Source: Candidatus Tayloriibacteriota bacterium (lineage in GTDB: Bacteria > Patescibacteriota > Minisyncoccia > Phycocordibacterales > PALSA-1337). From it: 20,048 bases of DNA. Location of the stretch: NCBI GenBank assembly GCA_025353045.1, contig JANXRK010000048.1, positions 1 to 20,048 on the forward strand. Reading direction: 5' to 3'. Made by a program: the position numbers and the translations under genes. Shown in pieces: positions 7,674 through 16,025 of this stretch. Below the pieces are notes generated by a model. It was not told the DNA's origin and did no database searches. It was given only the letters and a program-made list of their open reading frames with translations. Each line of letters begins with the position of its first letter. Position 1 is the stretch's first letter.

Positions 7674-8896
7674 TTCCTGATTCAAAAAAGATTCTGATGA
7701 TTATGCCTGCATTGCCTTTTCCCCATCGTGGTGCAGAGCAGCTTGATCGGGCATATGGCATTAAACAACTTATCAGGCTTGGCCATGATGTGCGCGTTAT
7801 TGCAAAGCTCAATGAATGGCAGACTCCAGAATTTGTAAAAGAAATTGAAAAAAAACTTGGTATTAAAATCATTGGTGTGCCATATAAGTATAGTAATAAA
7901 AAACTATCTCCAAAAGAAAAAGTGCAGAAGTTCTTTGCTAAATTTAAAAATCCACTTTATCTCGACGGCGCTGCCTTTGAATACAGCGAGCAAGTAATAC
8001 AAAAAGCAGTCGAGTATGAAATTATAAACTGGAAACCAGATATTGCCTGGTTTGAGTATACATATCTTTGGCCTCTATATCATATTCCGAAAAAGTATGG
8101 AGTTAGGATTATCACGAGATCAATTAATTTTGAACCAAGTCATTTTATTGAGGAAGATGGAAAGTCGCCAATTAATTTACTTAAATACATTCCAAAATAT
8201 ATTGGAGAAATGATTACCCTTCGATCAAGTGATGTTATCTTATCGATCACTCCAAAAGAAGAAAAGAAATATAAAGAACTCGGCGCAAAAAAGGTTATAA
8301 ATCTACCATTACGAGCATTGCCGATGCATGTGGATTATCAAGTAGAAAATCGAAATGTTCAGTTAATCAAAGTTTTTTTTATGGGATCAACATATACTGT
8401 TGCTCACAATAAAGAAGCTCTAAGAACAGTTATTGCCGAGATCGCACCGATGATTTTTAAAACACATCCAAAGGACTTTAAGTTTTATATTTTAGGTAAT
8501 AAGTTTCCGCCAAAATTTAATCACTATGTAAAAAATAATGTTGAATATGCGGGTTTCCAAGAAGACCTTGACGTATTTCTTAAAGATATGGATGTAGCTT
8601 TGATACCGTCACTTTTTGGCGCGGGAATGCAACAAAAGATTTTTGAATCATTAACCAGAGGATTTCCAACAATTACATCTCAGAGGGGAATTGGTGACTA
8701 TCCTTTTTTTGATAAACAAAACATACTTTTTGCTAAAAATGTTACAGAGTTTTGCGATGCCTTAATTAGTCTAAAAGATTTTGCATTAAGAAAAACTCTT
8801 TCAATCAGCGCTAAAAACACATCAAAATCACTCTTTTCTTCAGAAAAGTTGGATGAAGTCGTAAGTGAAGCCCTATCTATCCAAAAGGGGCTATAA
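7670..8896 (+). CDS. GT4-like glycosyltransferase (distant, GAGMQQK subtype)
   Basis: A 408-residue GT-B protein. The N-terminal domain has ILMIMPALPFPHRGAEQL, a glycine loop variant, then GIKQLIRLGHDVRVI. The middle has DVILSITPKEEKKYKELGAKK, the usual linker sequence before the donor domain. The donor domain has FMGSTYTVAHNKEAL, YILGNKFPP, and FGAGMQQKIFESL at 316-328. Only the second acidic residue of EX7E remains (E326), as in the Glyco_trans_1_4 type of enzymes. QRGIGDYPFF would contact the donor. A 16-bp gap, the largest in the operon, separates it from the methyltransferase gene. The family assignment is good but the specificity is unknown. Confidence 0.75.
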   Translation: MIPDSKKILMIMPALPFPHRGAEQLDRAYGIKQLIRLGHDVRVIAKLNEWQTPEFVKEIEKKLGIKIIGVPYKYSNKKLSPKEKVQKFFAKFKNPLYLDGAAFEYSEQVIQKAVEYEIINWKPDIAWFEYTYLWPLYHIPKKYGVRIITRSINFEPSHFIEEDGKSPINLLKYIPKYIGEMITLRSSDVILSITPKEEKKYKELGAKKVINLPLRALPMHVDYQVENRNVQLIKVFFMGSTYTVAHNKEALRTVIAEIAPMIFKTHPKDFKFYILGNKFPPKFNHYVKNNVEYAGFQEDLDVFLKDMDVALIPSLFGAGMQQKIFESLTRGFPTITSQRGIGDYPFFDKQNILFAKNVTEFCDALISLKDFALRKTLSISAKNTSKSLFSSEKLDEVVSEALSIQKGL

Positions 8897-8912
8897 ATGC
8901 TAGTCTTTTGTC

Positions 8913-9677
8913 ATGAATAGCCAGAAAACTGCTCTCAAAGAGGCTCTCAATAAAGCGTATACGACCCTATCTCCATATGCCGATTCTCAGCGATGGGAAT
9001 CTGATAGTAATCTCTTCCATTTGGAAAGTATTATTAAAAACGTATCAAAAAATGATCAAATTATAGATGTTGGCTGTGGAATCGGTATTTTAGTTTTGGC
9101 TCTTAAAAATCTCGGCTACAGTGTGCGTGGTATCGATCGATATGTCTTTGAAGCAAATAATTCATACGGAATTGATGATATAGAAAATCTCAAAAAGATT
9201 TGGAAAAAAGAAGGCCTAGAAATTTCTTCTGGTGATCTTTTTACTTCAAATCAGAATGCAAGTTTTGACGTAGTTTTGAGTGTAGCAGTGATCGAGCATC
9301 AAAAAGATCTAAAAGGTTTTATTCAAAATCTCATAAGTTTTGTAAAAAAAGATGGAAAAGTTTATATCGCTACCCCTAACGTTTCAAATTTTCTTAATAG
9401 ATTAAGAATGCTTTTGGGAAGAGCTCCTACGTCTAACATTGATCCATTTTTTAGAGCAGGTGAAAGTTTTAATGGCCATTGGCGAGAATATACTGTTTTT
9501 GAATTGGAAAAAGTAGCAAAGATTTCAAATCTAGAAATTATTGAAGCGAGAAATACACAAACAACTAAACCTCATTTCAATACTAATTTCAAAAAGTGGC
9601 ATGTCAGTCTCGCACGCCTTGGAGGATATATTTTTCCAGGAACTGGAGACACTAACTATATTTGGATGAAAAAATAA
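8913..9677 (+). CDS. Class I SAM-dependent methyltransferase
   Basis: A 254-residue Rossmann-fold methyltransferase of the UbiG/Methyltransf_23 type. Motif I is IIDVGCGIGIL at residues 50-60, the acidic residue binding the SAM ribose follows in GIDRY, and motif IV is DVVLSVAVIEH. The segment KVYIATPNVSNFLNRLRMLLG is typical of members acting in lipid or glycan pathways. The C-terminal third (PHFNTNFKKWHVSLARLGGYIFPG) may bind substrate. Its place in a glycosyltransferase operon suggests O- or N-methylation of a sugar, possibly as a cap, but this is inferred from context only. A TAATATG junction couples it to the asnB-like gene. Confidence 0.8.
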   Translation: MNSQKTALKEALNKAYTTLSPYADSQRWESDSNLFHLESIIKNVSKNDQIIDVGCGIGILVLALKNLGYSVRGIDRYVFEANNSYGIDDIENLKKIWKKEGLEISSGDLFTSNQNASFDVVLSVAVIEHQKDLKGFIQNLISFVKKDGKVYIATPNVSNFLNRLRMLLGRAPTSNIDPFFRAGESFNGHWREYTVFELEKVAKISNLEIIEARNTQTTKPHFNTNFKKWHVSLARLGGYIFPGTGDTNYIWMKK

Positions 9678-9678
9678 T

Positions 9679-11499
9679 ATGTGTGGAATAAATGGATTTA
9701 CATTTGAAGATAAGAACTTAGCGCAGCTCATGAATGAGTGCACGAAACATCGTGGTCCAGACGGAAGTAATATTTGGATGGCGCCGGGTATAACTTTTGG
9801 TCACAATAGATTAAGTATTCTTGATGTTTCAAGTGCATCGTCTCAACCGATGCTTAGTAAAGATGGACGATACGCTATTACCTACAATGGTGAACTTTAT
9901 AATTTTCAAGATATTAAAAAGGAATTATCTGATGTAAAATTCATCTCGAAAGGTGATACAGAAGTTATTCTTGAGGCATATATAAAGTGGGGAAAGGAGT
10001 GTGTTTATAAATTTAACGGAATGTTTGCTCTAGCTATTTGGGATACAAAAGAGAAAACTCTTTTTTTGGCGAGAGATCATGCTGGAATCAAACCACTTTA
10101 CTATTCAGAGAAAAATGGAAAGTTTATTTTTTCATCAGAAATAAAAGGAATTCTTTCTTGGACAGAAATCTCTAAGAAATTATCTTTGGATAGTTTAAAT
10201 CATTACTTCAGATTACTCTATGTTCCAGAACCACTAACTATGTTTACTGATATCTTTAAATTTCCGCAAGGATCTTATGGTTTTTTCAAAAATGAAAAGT
10301 TATCTATAGAGAAATACTATAATGATAGTGTTTCGAAAACCAAAGCTAGTGAAGGTGAAATAGTTAAAGATATAAAGAAAAAGGTTGAGGATGCTGTTGA
10401 ACGACAACTCATTTCTGATCGACCAGTTGGTGTGTATTTGTCTGGAGGAATTGATTCGAGTGTCATTTTGGATTGTGTTTCAAAACGGCATGAGAAAATT
10501 AAAACATTTTCTGTAGGATTTTCACTTGGGAATGGCGAAGAAGCAAATAAATATAATAAAGATATAGACCTTGCGAGGGAGACCGCAAAGAGATATAAAA
10601 CTGAGCATCATGAAGTTCTTATTTCCTCAGATGACGTTATGAAGTCTCTCAAAGAAGTCGTGTATCAAATGGACGAGCCAATTTCAAATCCTACAGCCTG
10701 CGCACTCTTTGCGCTATCAAAAGCTACAAAAGGATACGCAGACGTCGTACTTTGTGGAGACGGAGGTGATGAACTTTTTGCAGGATATGAAAGATACAGA
10801 CTTGGATATATTGCCACCCAGTATCAAAGATTGCCAAGTTTCATTACTAATATGCTATCAAAAGTGCATCCTACTTTTGCTAAATTGGCTCAGAGAAATT
10901 GGATTGATCGTTATTCGCAATTCCTATTCCAAAAGGACAAGGATTTACAGCCAATTTTCTCAAAAGATATTTTAAAGCCAAAAATTACTGCTGATTTTAT
11001 GAATCAGTATATGAAAGGCTCAAGTTTTGAGGAAGCTATTTTAAATACTGATCGAAAGACGTGGTTGATTGATTTTGCCTTAATGCTTTCTGATACTATG
11101 TCTATGTCACATGGAGTTGAAGCTCGTGTGCCTTTTCTTGATAAAGAGGTTATTGATTATGCACTTTCAATTCCAGTTTCAAAGAAATTCTCATTTTTTA
11201 CTAATAAAAAGTTGCTGAAAAAAGCTTTTGCTGCCGACCTTCCGGAATATTTGCTCAAGCAACCAAAAAGAGGATTCTTTACTCCTGCGGCAAAGTGGCT
11301 GCGTCATCCAGAATTTCTAGCAATGGCAAGAGAGATTCTTTCACCACAATATGCACTAAATACTTCCGGATTATTTAATTGGGAAGAGGTTTCAAAGATG
11401 CTCGAAGATCATGTTACCAAAAAGAAGTATAATCTCTCAATCATTTGGGCACTTATGACATTCCAAATTTGGGCTAAACGTTTTGATGTGAAGCTTTAA
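9679..11499 (+). CDS. asnB: Asparagine synthase (glutamine-hydrolysing) family protein
   Basis: A 606-residue two-domain amidotransferase. The N-terminal glutaminase domain starts MCGINGF, so Cys2 becomes the nucleophile after methionine removal. It continues with HRGPDG at 24-29, GHNRLSILD at 41-49 and YNGELYN around 69-75, all conserved in class II glutaminases. The synthetase domain has the ATP pyrophosphatase loop SGGIDSS at 255-261, VVLCGDGGDELFAGY, and MSMSHGVEARVPFLDKEV. The length fits AsnB. In glycan loci this family often amidates a sugar carboxylate rather than, or as well as, free aspartate; that role here is inferred from neighbours. No catalytic residue looks missing. It starts 1 bp after the methyltransferase stop and ends 3 bp before the next gene. 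Confidence 0.92.
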   Translation: MCGINGFTFEDKNLAQLMNECTKHRGPDGSNIWMAPGITFGHNRLSILDVSSASSQPMLSKDGRYAITYNGELYNFQDIKKELSDVKFISKGDTEVILEAYIKWGKECVYKFNGMFALAIWDTKEKTLFLARDHAGIKPLYYSEKNGKFIFSSEIKGILSWTEISKKLSLDSLNHYFRLLYVPEPLTMFTDIFKFPQGSYGFFKNEKLSIEKYYNDSVSKTKASEGEIVKDIKKKVEDAVERQLISDRPVGVYLSGGIDSSVILDCVSKRHEKIKTFSVGFSLGNGEEANKYNKDIDLARETAKRYKTEHHEVLISSDDVMKSLKEVVYQMDEPISNPTACALFALSKATKGYADVVLCGDGGDELFAGYERYRLGYIATQYQRLPSFITNMLSKVHPTFAKLAQRNWIDRYSQFLFQKDKDLQPIFSKDILKPKITADFMNQYMKGSSFEEAILNTDRKTWLIDFALMLSDTMSMSHGVEARVPFLDKEVIDYALSIPVSKKFSFFTNKKLLKKAFAADLPEYLLKQPKRGFFTPAAKWLRHPEFLAMAREILSPQYALNTSGLFNWEEVSKMLEDHVTKKKYNLSIIWALMTFQIWAKRFDVKL

Positions 11500-11502
11500 T
11501 AT

Positions 11503-12546
11503 ATGAAAAAAGTACTATTTATATTTTCTGGATCACGAAAAGTTCTCAATGATTTTATTGCAAAGGGAATTGCTCCGGATACACAGTTGTATGGCATGAA
11601 TCACCTGGGAAGAGACATTGATGTTAGTTCAAAAGAATTTTCTGACACTTTCTTTGGCGAACTTTTTGGAAATAAAATAGATTTCAGATTAAAACATTTT
11701 TTAATGTATTTTTCGATAGGTGATGCCGACATTGTTTTCGGATCATCAATTCTCTATATGGCAATATTGAAAAAGCTTTTTAGATCAAAGAAAAAGTTTA
11801 TTTTGTTAAATATTTCTCTAAACAGACTGCTTAATCAATCAAAAGACAAGCGACCTTTATTTTATAGATTTCTTAAGAGTCTTCTGAAAGAAATTGACCT
11901 CATCATTTCTCTATCAAATGTTCAACAAGATCAATTACTTGCGAAACATGAAATCGATAAAGAAAAATTAAAATTCATTCCTCTTGGCGTTGATGTACAT
12001 TTCTATAAACCTGTTTTAGAAAATAGAAAAGAATACGTTTTGGCAGCTGGAAGAGATAATGGAAGGGATTATAAAACTATTATTGAGGTAGCAAAGCAAT
12101 TACCTCAAACTCAATTCCAGCTCGTTTTGAGCCAAAGAAATCTCAAAGGAATCACCGAAATTCCTTCAAATGTCACGACATTTTTCGATCTATCTTTAAA
12201 TGATTTAAAGAAGAAATATGAAGAGGCTTCAGTGCTTCTACTCACCACTCATCCAGACGAATTCGCTGATGGGTCAGATTGTTCTGGTCAAACTGTGCTT
12301 TTGGATTCATTTGCCTCTGGAATACCGGTAATAGCCACTAAAAAGGCCTATATTGCGGATTATGGGCTAGATCATCAGCATTTACTATTAGTAGAACCAT
12401 ACGATGTTTCTGGTATTATAAAGGCTGTGGAAGAGGCGAAAAAGATAGGCAAAGATTTAACTCAAAAGGCTCGAAAAAAAGTTGAAAGGGAATTTTCAAC
12501 TGAGAAGATGGGAGATAATCTGACATCAATTTTTAAATCATTCTAA
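11503..12546 (+). CDS. GT4-family glycosyltransferase, SGQTVLLD subtype
   Basis: A 347-residue GT-B protein. The N-terminal domain is unusual for GT4: it starts MKKVLFIFSGSRKVLNDFIAKG and lacks the classical GGxE glycine loop. The linker has SLSNVQQDQLLAKHEI and IPLGVDVHFY. The donor domain has AAGRDNGRDYKTI, a typical phosphate-binding start of this subfamily, and SGQTVLLDSFASGIPVI, where the second glutamate of EX7E is an aspartate (D268) and the first position is a cysteine (C260). The C-terminus (EREFSTEKMGDNL) is standard. It sits between asnB and another GT4 gene with gaps of 3 and 1 bp. Confidence 0.78.
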   Translation: MKKVLFIFSGSRKVLNDFIAKGIAPDTQLYGMNHLGRDIDVSSKEFSDTFFGELFGNKIDFRLKHFLMYFSIGDADIVFGSSILYMAILKKLFRSKKKFILLNISLNRLLNQSKDKRPLFYRFLKSLLKEIDLIISLSNVQQDQLLAKHEIDKEKLKFIPLGVDVHFYKPVLENRKEYVLAAGRDNGRDYKTIIEVAKQLPQTQFQLVLSQRNLKGITEIPSNVTTFFDLSLNDLKKKYEEASVLLLTTHPDEFADGSDCSGQTVLLDSFASGIPVIATKKAYIADYGLDHQHLLLVEPYDVSGIIKAVEEAKKIGKDLTQKARKKVEREFSTEKMGDNLTSIFKSF

Positions 12547-12547
12547 T

Positions 12548-13687
12548 ATGCTGTATTACATAACTTATACAAATATTCCTACTAAAAAAGCATTTGGGTA
12601 TGCTATTGCAAAGATGTGTAGTTCTTTTGCTGATAGAGTCCCAGTCACTCTCGTCATTCCAAAAAAAAGAAAAAATGATATTTCTGAGGATATTTATTCT
12701 TATTATAATTTAAGGAATAATTTTTCAATTAAAGAAATTCCAATTATTGACGCATCTCGCATTTCTTTTTTTGGTAGTAAAATTGCATTTTTAATTGAAA
12801 AAACCTCTTTTGCTTTTTCACTCCTATTCCTTAAGGTTTTTAAAAGTGATATTTGTTATAGTCGAGATATTCTTTCACTTAGTTTCTTGAGAATGAAAAC
12901 AAAGAATGTTTTTCTTGAGATTCATTATCTTTCACGAAGTGATGCTTTTCTAGTTCATTGTGCAAGATTCGCTAAAAAAATAATTGTTATAACTAGTTTT
13001 TTGAAGAATGAGTTGACTTTGCTTGGATATAAAGCTGAGAATATTCATATTGCTCCTGATGCAGTTGATCTAGATCTTTTTCAAAATATCCCAAAAAACA
13101 AAGAAGATTTGAGAAAAGAATTTAATTTTCCAACAAATAAAAAGATTGTGGTCTATACTGGAAATCTTTTTCCTTGGAAGGGAGTTTATACACTCGTTAA
13201 TTCATTCGAATTTGTTAGTGAAGATGCGCTGCTCATTATAGTTGGTGGATCAGACGATACTCTTCCTGAATTTAAAAAATATTGTGCTTCAAAAGTATAT
13301 AGAGATCGGATCTTAATACTTGGACATAAAAAGCACGAAGAGATTCCTTTATATCTCAAGGTTGCGGATTTTTTGGTTTTGCCGAATTCTGCTAAAGAAC
13401 ATATATCAAAATATAACACTTCACCACTTAAACTCTTTGAATATATGGCGAGCGGAAATCCAATTATTGCATCCGATCTTCCCTCGTTGAGAGAAGTTTT
13501 GAATGAAGAGAATGCATTCTTTGTCATTCCAGATGATGCAGCTTCTCTTGGGAAAGATATTGATTATGTAAACTCTCATAACGAGGAAGCTCGTGCCAAA
13601 GCTCAAAAAGCACTTTCTGATGTTAAAACTTTTACGTGGGAAATACGGTCTCGAAATATTCTAGAGTTTATTGGAATAAAAAAATGA
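12548..13687 (+). CDS. GT4-family glycosyltransferase, SPLKLFEYMASG subtype
   Basis: A 379-residue GT-B protein. The N-terminus MLYYITYTNIPTKKAFGYAI forms the first strand and acceptor loop. ITSFLKNELTLLGYKAENI and IAPDAVDLDLF mark the linker. The donor domain has YTGNLFPWKG, IIVGGSDDTLPEFK and the strongly conserved SPLKLFEYMASGNPIIASDLPSLREVL, with the single retained glutamate at E298. This subtype lacks the first glutamate of EX7E as a rule. Its TGA overlaps the next ATG (ATGA). The function is sugar transfer in the same pathway; the donor is unknown. Confidence 0.82.
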   Translation: MLYYITYTNIPTKKAFGYAIAKMCSSFADRVPVTLVIPKKRKNDISEDIYSYYNLRNNFSIKEIPIIDASRISFFGSKIAFLIEKTSFAFSLLFLKVFKSDICYSRDILSLSFLRMKTKNVFLEIHYLSRSDAFLVHCARFAKKIIVITSFLKNELTLLGYKAENIHIAPDAVDLDLFQNIPKNKEDLRKEFNFPTNKKIVVYTGNLFPWKGVYTLVNSFEFVSEDALLIIVGGSDDTLPEFKKYCASKVYRDRILILGHKKHEEIPLYLKVADFLVLPNSAKEHISKYNTSPLKLFEYMASGNPIIASDLPSLREVLNEENAFFVIPDDAASLGKDIDYVNSHNEEARAKAQKALSDVKTFTWEIRSRNILEFIGIKK

Positions 13688-14799
13688 TGCACAGTATTTT
13701 TAAAAATTTAATACTTCTAATTCAGACATATAGTTACGCACCTTTTCGTGGAAAAAAGAGAATCGAACGTGTAAAGAAGATTTTGATTATGCCGGCTTCA
13801 AAGCTGGGTGATCTCGTTTGTGCCACTCCTATTTTTAGAGCAATTAAAAAATCAAATCCAAAGATTCAAACAACTATTTGTGCTTCGTCCGTGTACACAA
13901 AATTATTTGAAGGGAATACAGATATAGATAATTATTTTGCTTGGAATGAGAGAAACTTTTATCAAAATGCTAAAAATATCAAAAAACTAAATTTTGATGT
14001 GGCAATCGTTACTACTCCAAGTTTTATTGCGGCAGCCTGTTTCTTTTTGGCGGGAATAAAGACAATTATTGTTCCAAAAGTGGAGAATGGCTTTTCACCA
14101 TATCAGACAAAATCATATCGAATGATGTGGCCGCTTCTTATAACGGTTTCACACACTATGGGTAACTACGCCCCTCGAGAATATTTGAGACTGTTAGAAC
14201 CGCTTGGAATTTTTTCAGAAGATACTACAAAGCATTTAGCAATTTTAAATTCTGATATGATATCTGTTAAAAACAAAGTCAGTCCATCATCTAAAAAATA
14301 TAAAATCGGAATCGCGCCAGGTGTAGGAAATGATATAAAGCTTTGGAACCCACTTCATTTTGCAAAAATAGCTGAGTATATTTTAAAAAAATACGATGCG
14401 ACTATTTATATTCTTGGAACAAAGCAGGATGTAGAAATGATAAAGACGATGAAAGATTTTATGAATAATTTAGAAAATGTTGTTGATACTTCAAGTCAAT
14501 TTGATCTCTCTGAAATTAAAGCCTTTATTTCAACCCTCGATCTTCTTATGGCTGTCGATACTGGAGTTATTTATGTTGCTGAGGCTTTCAATGTGCCGAC
14601 GATCGACATTATTGGTTCAATGGATGAAAATGAGCAGCCACCAAAAGGCGAAAAGCATAAACTCGTTTTTCTCCCCGGCCGAAAAGCAGAAATCCATATT
14701 ATGAATTCTAGAACTTATAACAGAACAGAAGCTCGAAAACATATCGATAGTATTACCGCAGAGATGGTGTATCCTTATATTGATCAACTACTCACGTGA
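13684..14799 (+). CDS. GT9 (heptosyltransferase-like) glycosyltransferase
   Basis: A 371-residue GT-B protein of the ADP-heptose:LPS heptosyltransferase superfamily. MPASKLGDLVCATPIFRAIK (GDLVCATP at 42-49) is the hallmark acceptor-domain motif. The donor domain has GIAPGVGNDIKLWNPLHFAKIAE, YILGTKQDVE and DTGVIYVAEAF at 292-302. In most members the last motif is D-[ST]-G-x-x-H; here the histidine position is tyrosine (Y297). An in-frame ATG at 13636 would add 16 residues (MGNTVSKY...) lying fully inside the previous gene; the ATGA overlap at 13684 matches the style of the operon. GT9 in a CPR organism need not imply LPS. It is probably another hexose transferase. Confidence 0.82.
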   Translation: MMHSIFKNLILLIQTYSYAPFRGKKRIERVKKILIMPASKLGDLVCATPIFRAIKKSNPKIQTTICASSVYTKLFEGNTDIDNYFAWNERNFYQNAKNIKKLNFDVAIVTTPSFIAAACFFLAGIKTIIVPKVENGFSPYQTKSYRMMWPLLITVSHTMGNYAPREYLRLLEPLGIFSEDTTKHLAILNSDMISVKNKVSPSSKKYKIGIAPGVGNDIKLWNPLHFAKIAEYILKKYDATIYILGTKQDVEMIKTMKDFMNNLENVVDTSSQFDLSEIKAFISTLDLLMAVDTGVIYVAEAFNVPTIDIIGSMDENEQPPKGEKHKLVFLPGRKAEIHIMNSRTYNRTEARKHIDSITAEMVYPYIDQLLT

Positions 14800-15962
14800 A
14801 AATTCTACTTTTATCAGACGATTTTCCACCCTTTGGCCAAGGTGGCGCAGCTGCAGTAGCTTTTAATGTGGCAAAAGGTTTATTGAAAAAAGGTCATCAA
14901 GTTTCAGTTGTAACTGCTGTTAGGGAAGAGAAAAATGCTGGAGAATCTGTATACGAAGGCATAAAAATCTTTGCTTTTCAATCTTCTTATCACGAACGTT
15001 GGAGAGCCTACCTTTCTTTATATAATCCAAAAGCAGTCGATTTCGTCAGATCAATCTTAGAAAAAGAAAAATTTGATATTGTTCATGCACACAATATTCA
15101 TCAGTATATTTCGTATGATAGTTTAAGGGTAACTAAAAAGACTGGTGCAAAAGTTATCTTAACTGCTCATGATTGCATGTTGGTAAACTATGGAAAAGTA
15201 GATGGGCAAGCAGACTACAAAATGAATCCATTGCAGCAATTTCTTTCTTTTAGACTTCGCTACAATCCTTTTAGGAATATCATTATCAAACATTATTTAA
15301 AATATGTAGATAATGTCGCTGCTGTAAGTAATGAATTAAAAAAGCTTTTGGAAGTAAATGGAATTAAAAAAGTTGAAGTTGTTCATAATGGAGTCGACTT
15401 GAATGTTTGGAAAAATTCTGGTCAAACAAATACCAATCCAACAGTTTTATTTTCTGGTAAATTAACTCAAGCAAAAGGAGGTGCAGAACTTACCAGGGCT
15501 CTACTTGAAGTTTCAAAGGAAATTAAAAATCTAACCCTACTTATCGTGGGTCAAAAAGATTCGTATACTGAATCTTTGATTGCCTCTGCTCAAGGACTAT
15601 TCAATGTAGTAATAACTGGCTGGACTGAAGAAAAAAACCTGCCTGCGATTTATTCTAAAGCTCATCTCGCTGTTTTTCCTTCAACCTGTTTTGATACATT
15701 TGGCATGGTAAATATCGAAGCAATGGCTTTAGAGAAACCAGTTATAGCGACTAGTTTTGGCGGGGCAAAAGAGATTATTGTAGATGGTGAAACTGGATTT
15801 ATTATTAATCCTTACGACACTGAGAATTTTTCAAATAAAATGATTGAGCTTTTGGAAAATCCTGATAAGGCAAAAGAAATGAGAAAAAAGGGAAGAGAAA
15901 AGGTAGAGCAATTCTTTACATTGGAAAAGCAAATAGAAGGATACGAAGAATTATATAAATGA
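14796..15962 (+). CDS. GT4-family glycosyltransferase (last operon gene, GTG start)
   Basis: A 388-residue GT-B enzyme starting with GTG inside a GTGA overlap with the previous stop. MKILLLSDDFPPFGQGGAAA is the classic acceptor-domain opening with its glycine loop. HAHNIHQYISYDSL and AVSNELKKLLEVNGIKKVEVVHNGVD form the central part. The donor domain has FSGKLTQAKGG, IVGQKDS, and FDTFGMVNIEAM, in which the first position of EX7E is aspartate (D300) and the second is E308. SFGGAKEIIVDGETGFI follows. This is one of the most typical GT4 proteins of the set. Its stop codon at 15960-15962 overlaps the terminator region of the opposing GC-rich gene. Confidence 0.86.
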   Translation: MKILLLSDDFPPFGQGGAAAVAFNVAKGLLKKGHQVSVVTAVREEKNAGESVYEGIKIFAFQSSYHERWRAYLSLYNPKAVDFVRSILEKEKFDIVHAHNIHQYISYDSLRVTKKTGAKVILTAHDCMLVNYGKVDGQADYKMNPLQQFLSFRLRYNPFRNIIIKHYLKYVDNVAAVSNELKKLLEVNGIKKVEVVHNGVDLNVWKNSGQTNTNPTVLFSGKLTQAKGGAELTRALLEVSKEIKNLTLLIVGQKDSYTESLIASAQGLFNVVITGWTEEKNLPAIYSKAHLAVFPSTCFDTFGMVNIEAMALEKPVIATSFGGAKEIIVDGETGFIINPYDTENFSNKMIELLENPDKAKEMRKKGREKVEQFFTLEKQIEGYEELYK

Positions 15963-15996
15963 AAAGCCCGCCAACATGTGTTGCCAGATGCTGGCG
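15960..15996 (-). terminator. Rho-independent terminator of the GC-rich minus-strand gene
   Basis: As minus-strand RNA, CGCCAGCAU (15996-15988) pairs with AUGUUGGCG (15977-15969) over nine base pairs with one G-U wobble, around a loop of ten bases. GGCUUUUCAUUU follows, running into the stop codon of the plus-strand gene. On the plus strand the wobble becomes an A-C mismatch and the following bases are not a clean T-run, so the element is best read leftward. It may also weakly end the operon. Confidence 0.65.
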
Positions 15997-16025
15997 AACT
16001 TTCCATGCTTGCGGACTTGTGAGGC

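Larger units (their letters stand above)
2526..15962 (+). other. Operon of twelve glycan-assembly genes
   Basis: Twelve plus-strand genes follow one another with 4-bp ATGA or GTGA overlaps (3719, 7670, 13684, 14796), a 14-bp overlap (4725), a 1-bp TAATG overlap (5780), gaps of 1-3 bp (6825, 9679, 11503, 12548) and one gap of 16 bp (8897-8912). I found no convincing internal promoter or terminator. The only well-supported promoter is just before 2526. Most internal starts lack a Shine-Dalgarno sequence, so translation is probably coupled by reinitiation. The content is nearly all glycosyltransferases, with one methyltransferase and one AsnB homologue, which points to one surface polysaccharide or oligosaccharide. 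Confidence 0.75.

Noticed and set aside
8869..8912. Internal promoter in the 16-bp gap before the methyltransferase (TATAAA at 8892-8897)
   Set aside because: No -35 at a suitable distance and no TG extension; AT-rich DNA gives such hexamers often.
13186..13527. Minus-strand open frame (113 codons) within a GT4 gene
   Set aside because: Antisense to the conserved donor domain of the GT4 protein; no promoter or recognisable product.
13636..13683. Upstream in-frame ATG for the GT9 gene
   Set aside because: It lies within the previous gene; the ATGA overlap at 13684 follows the pattern of the operon.
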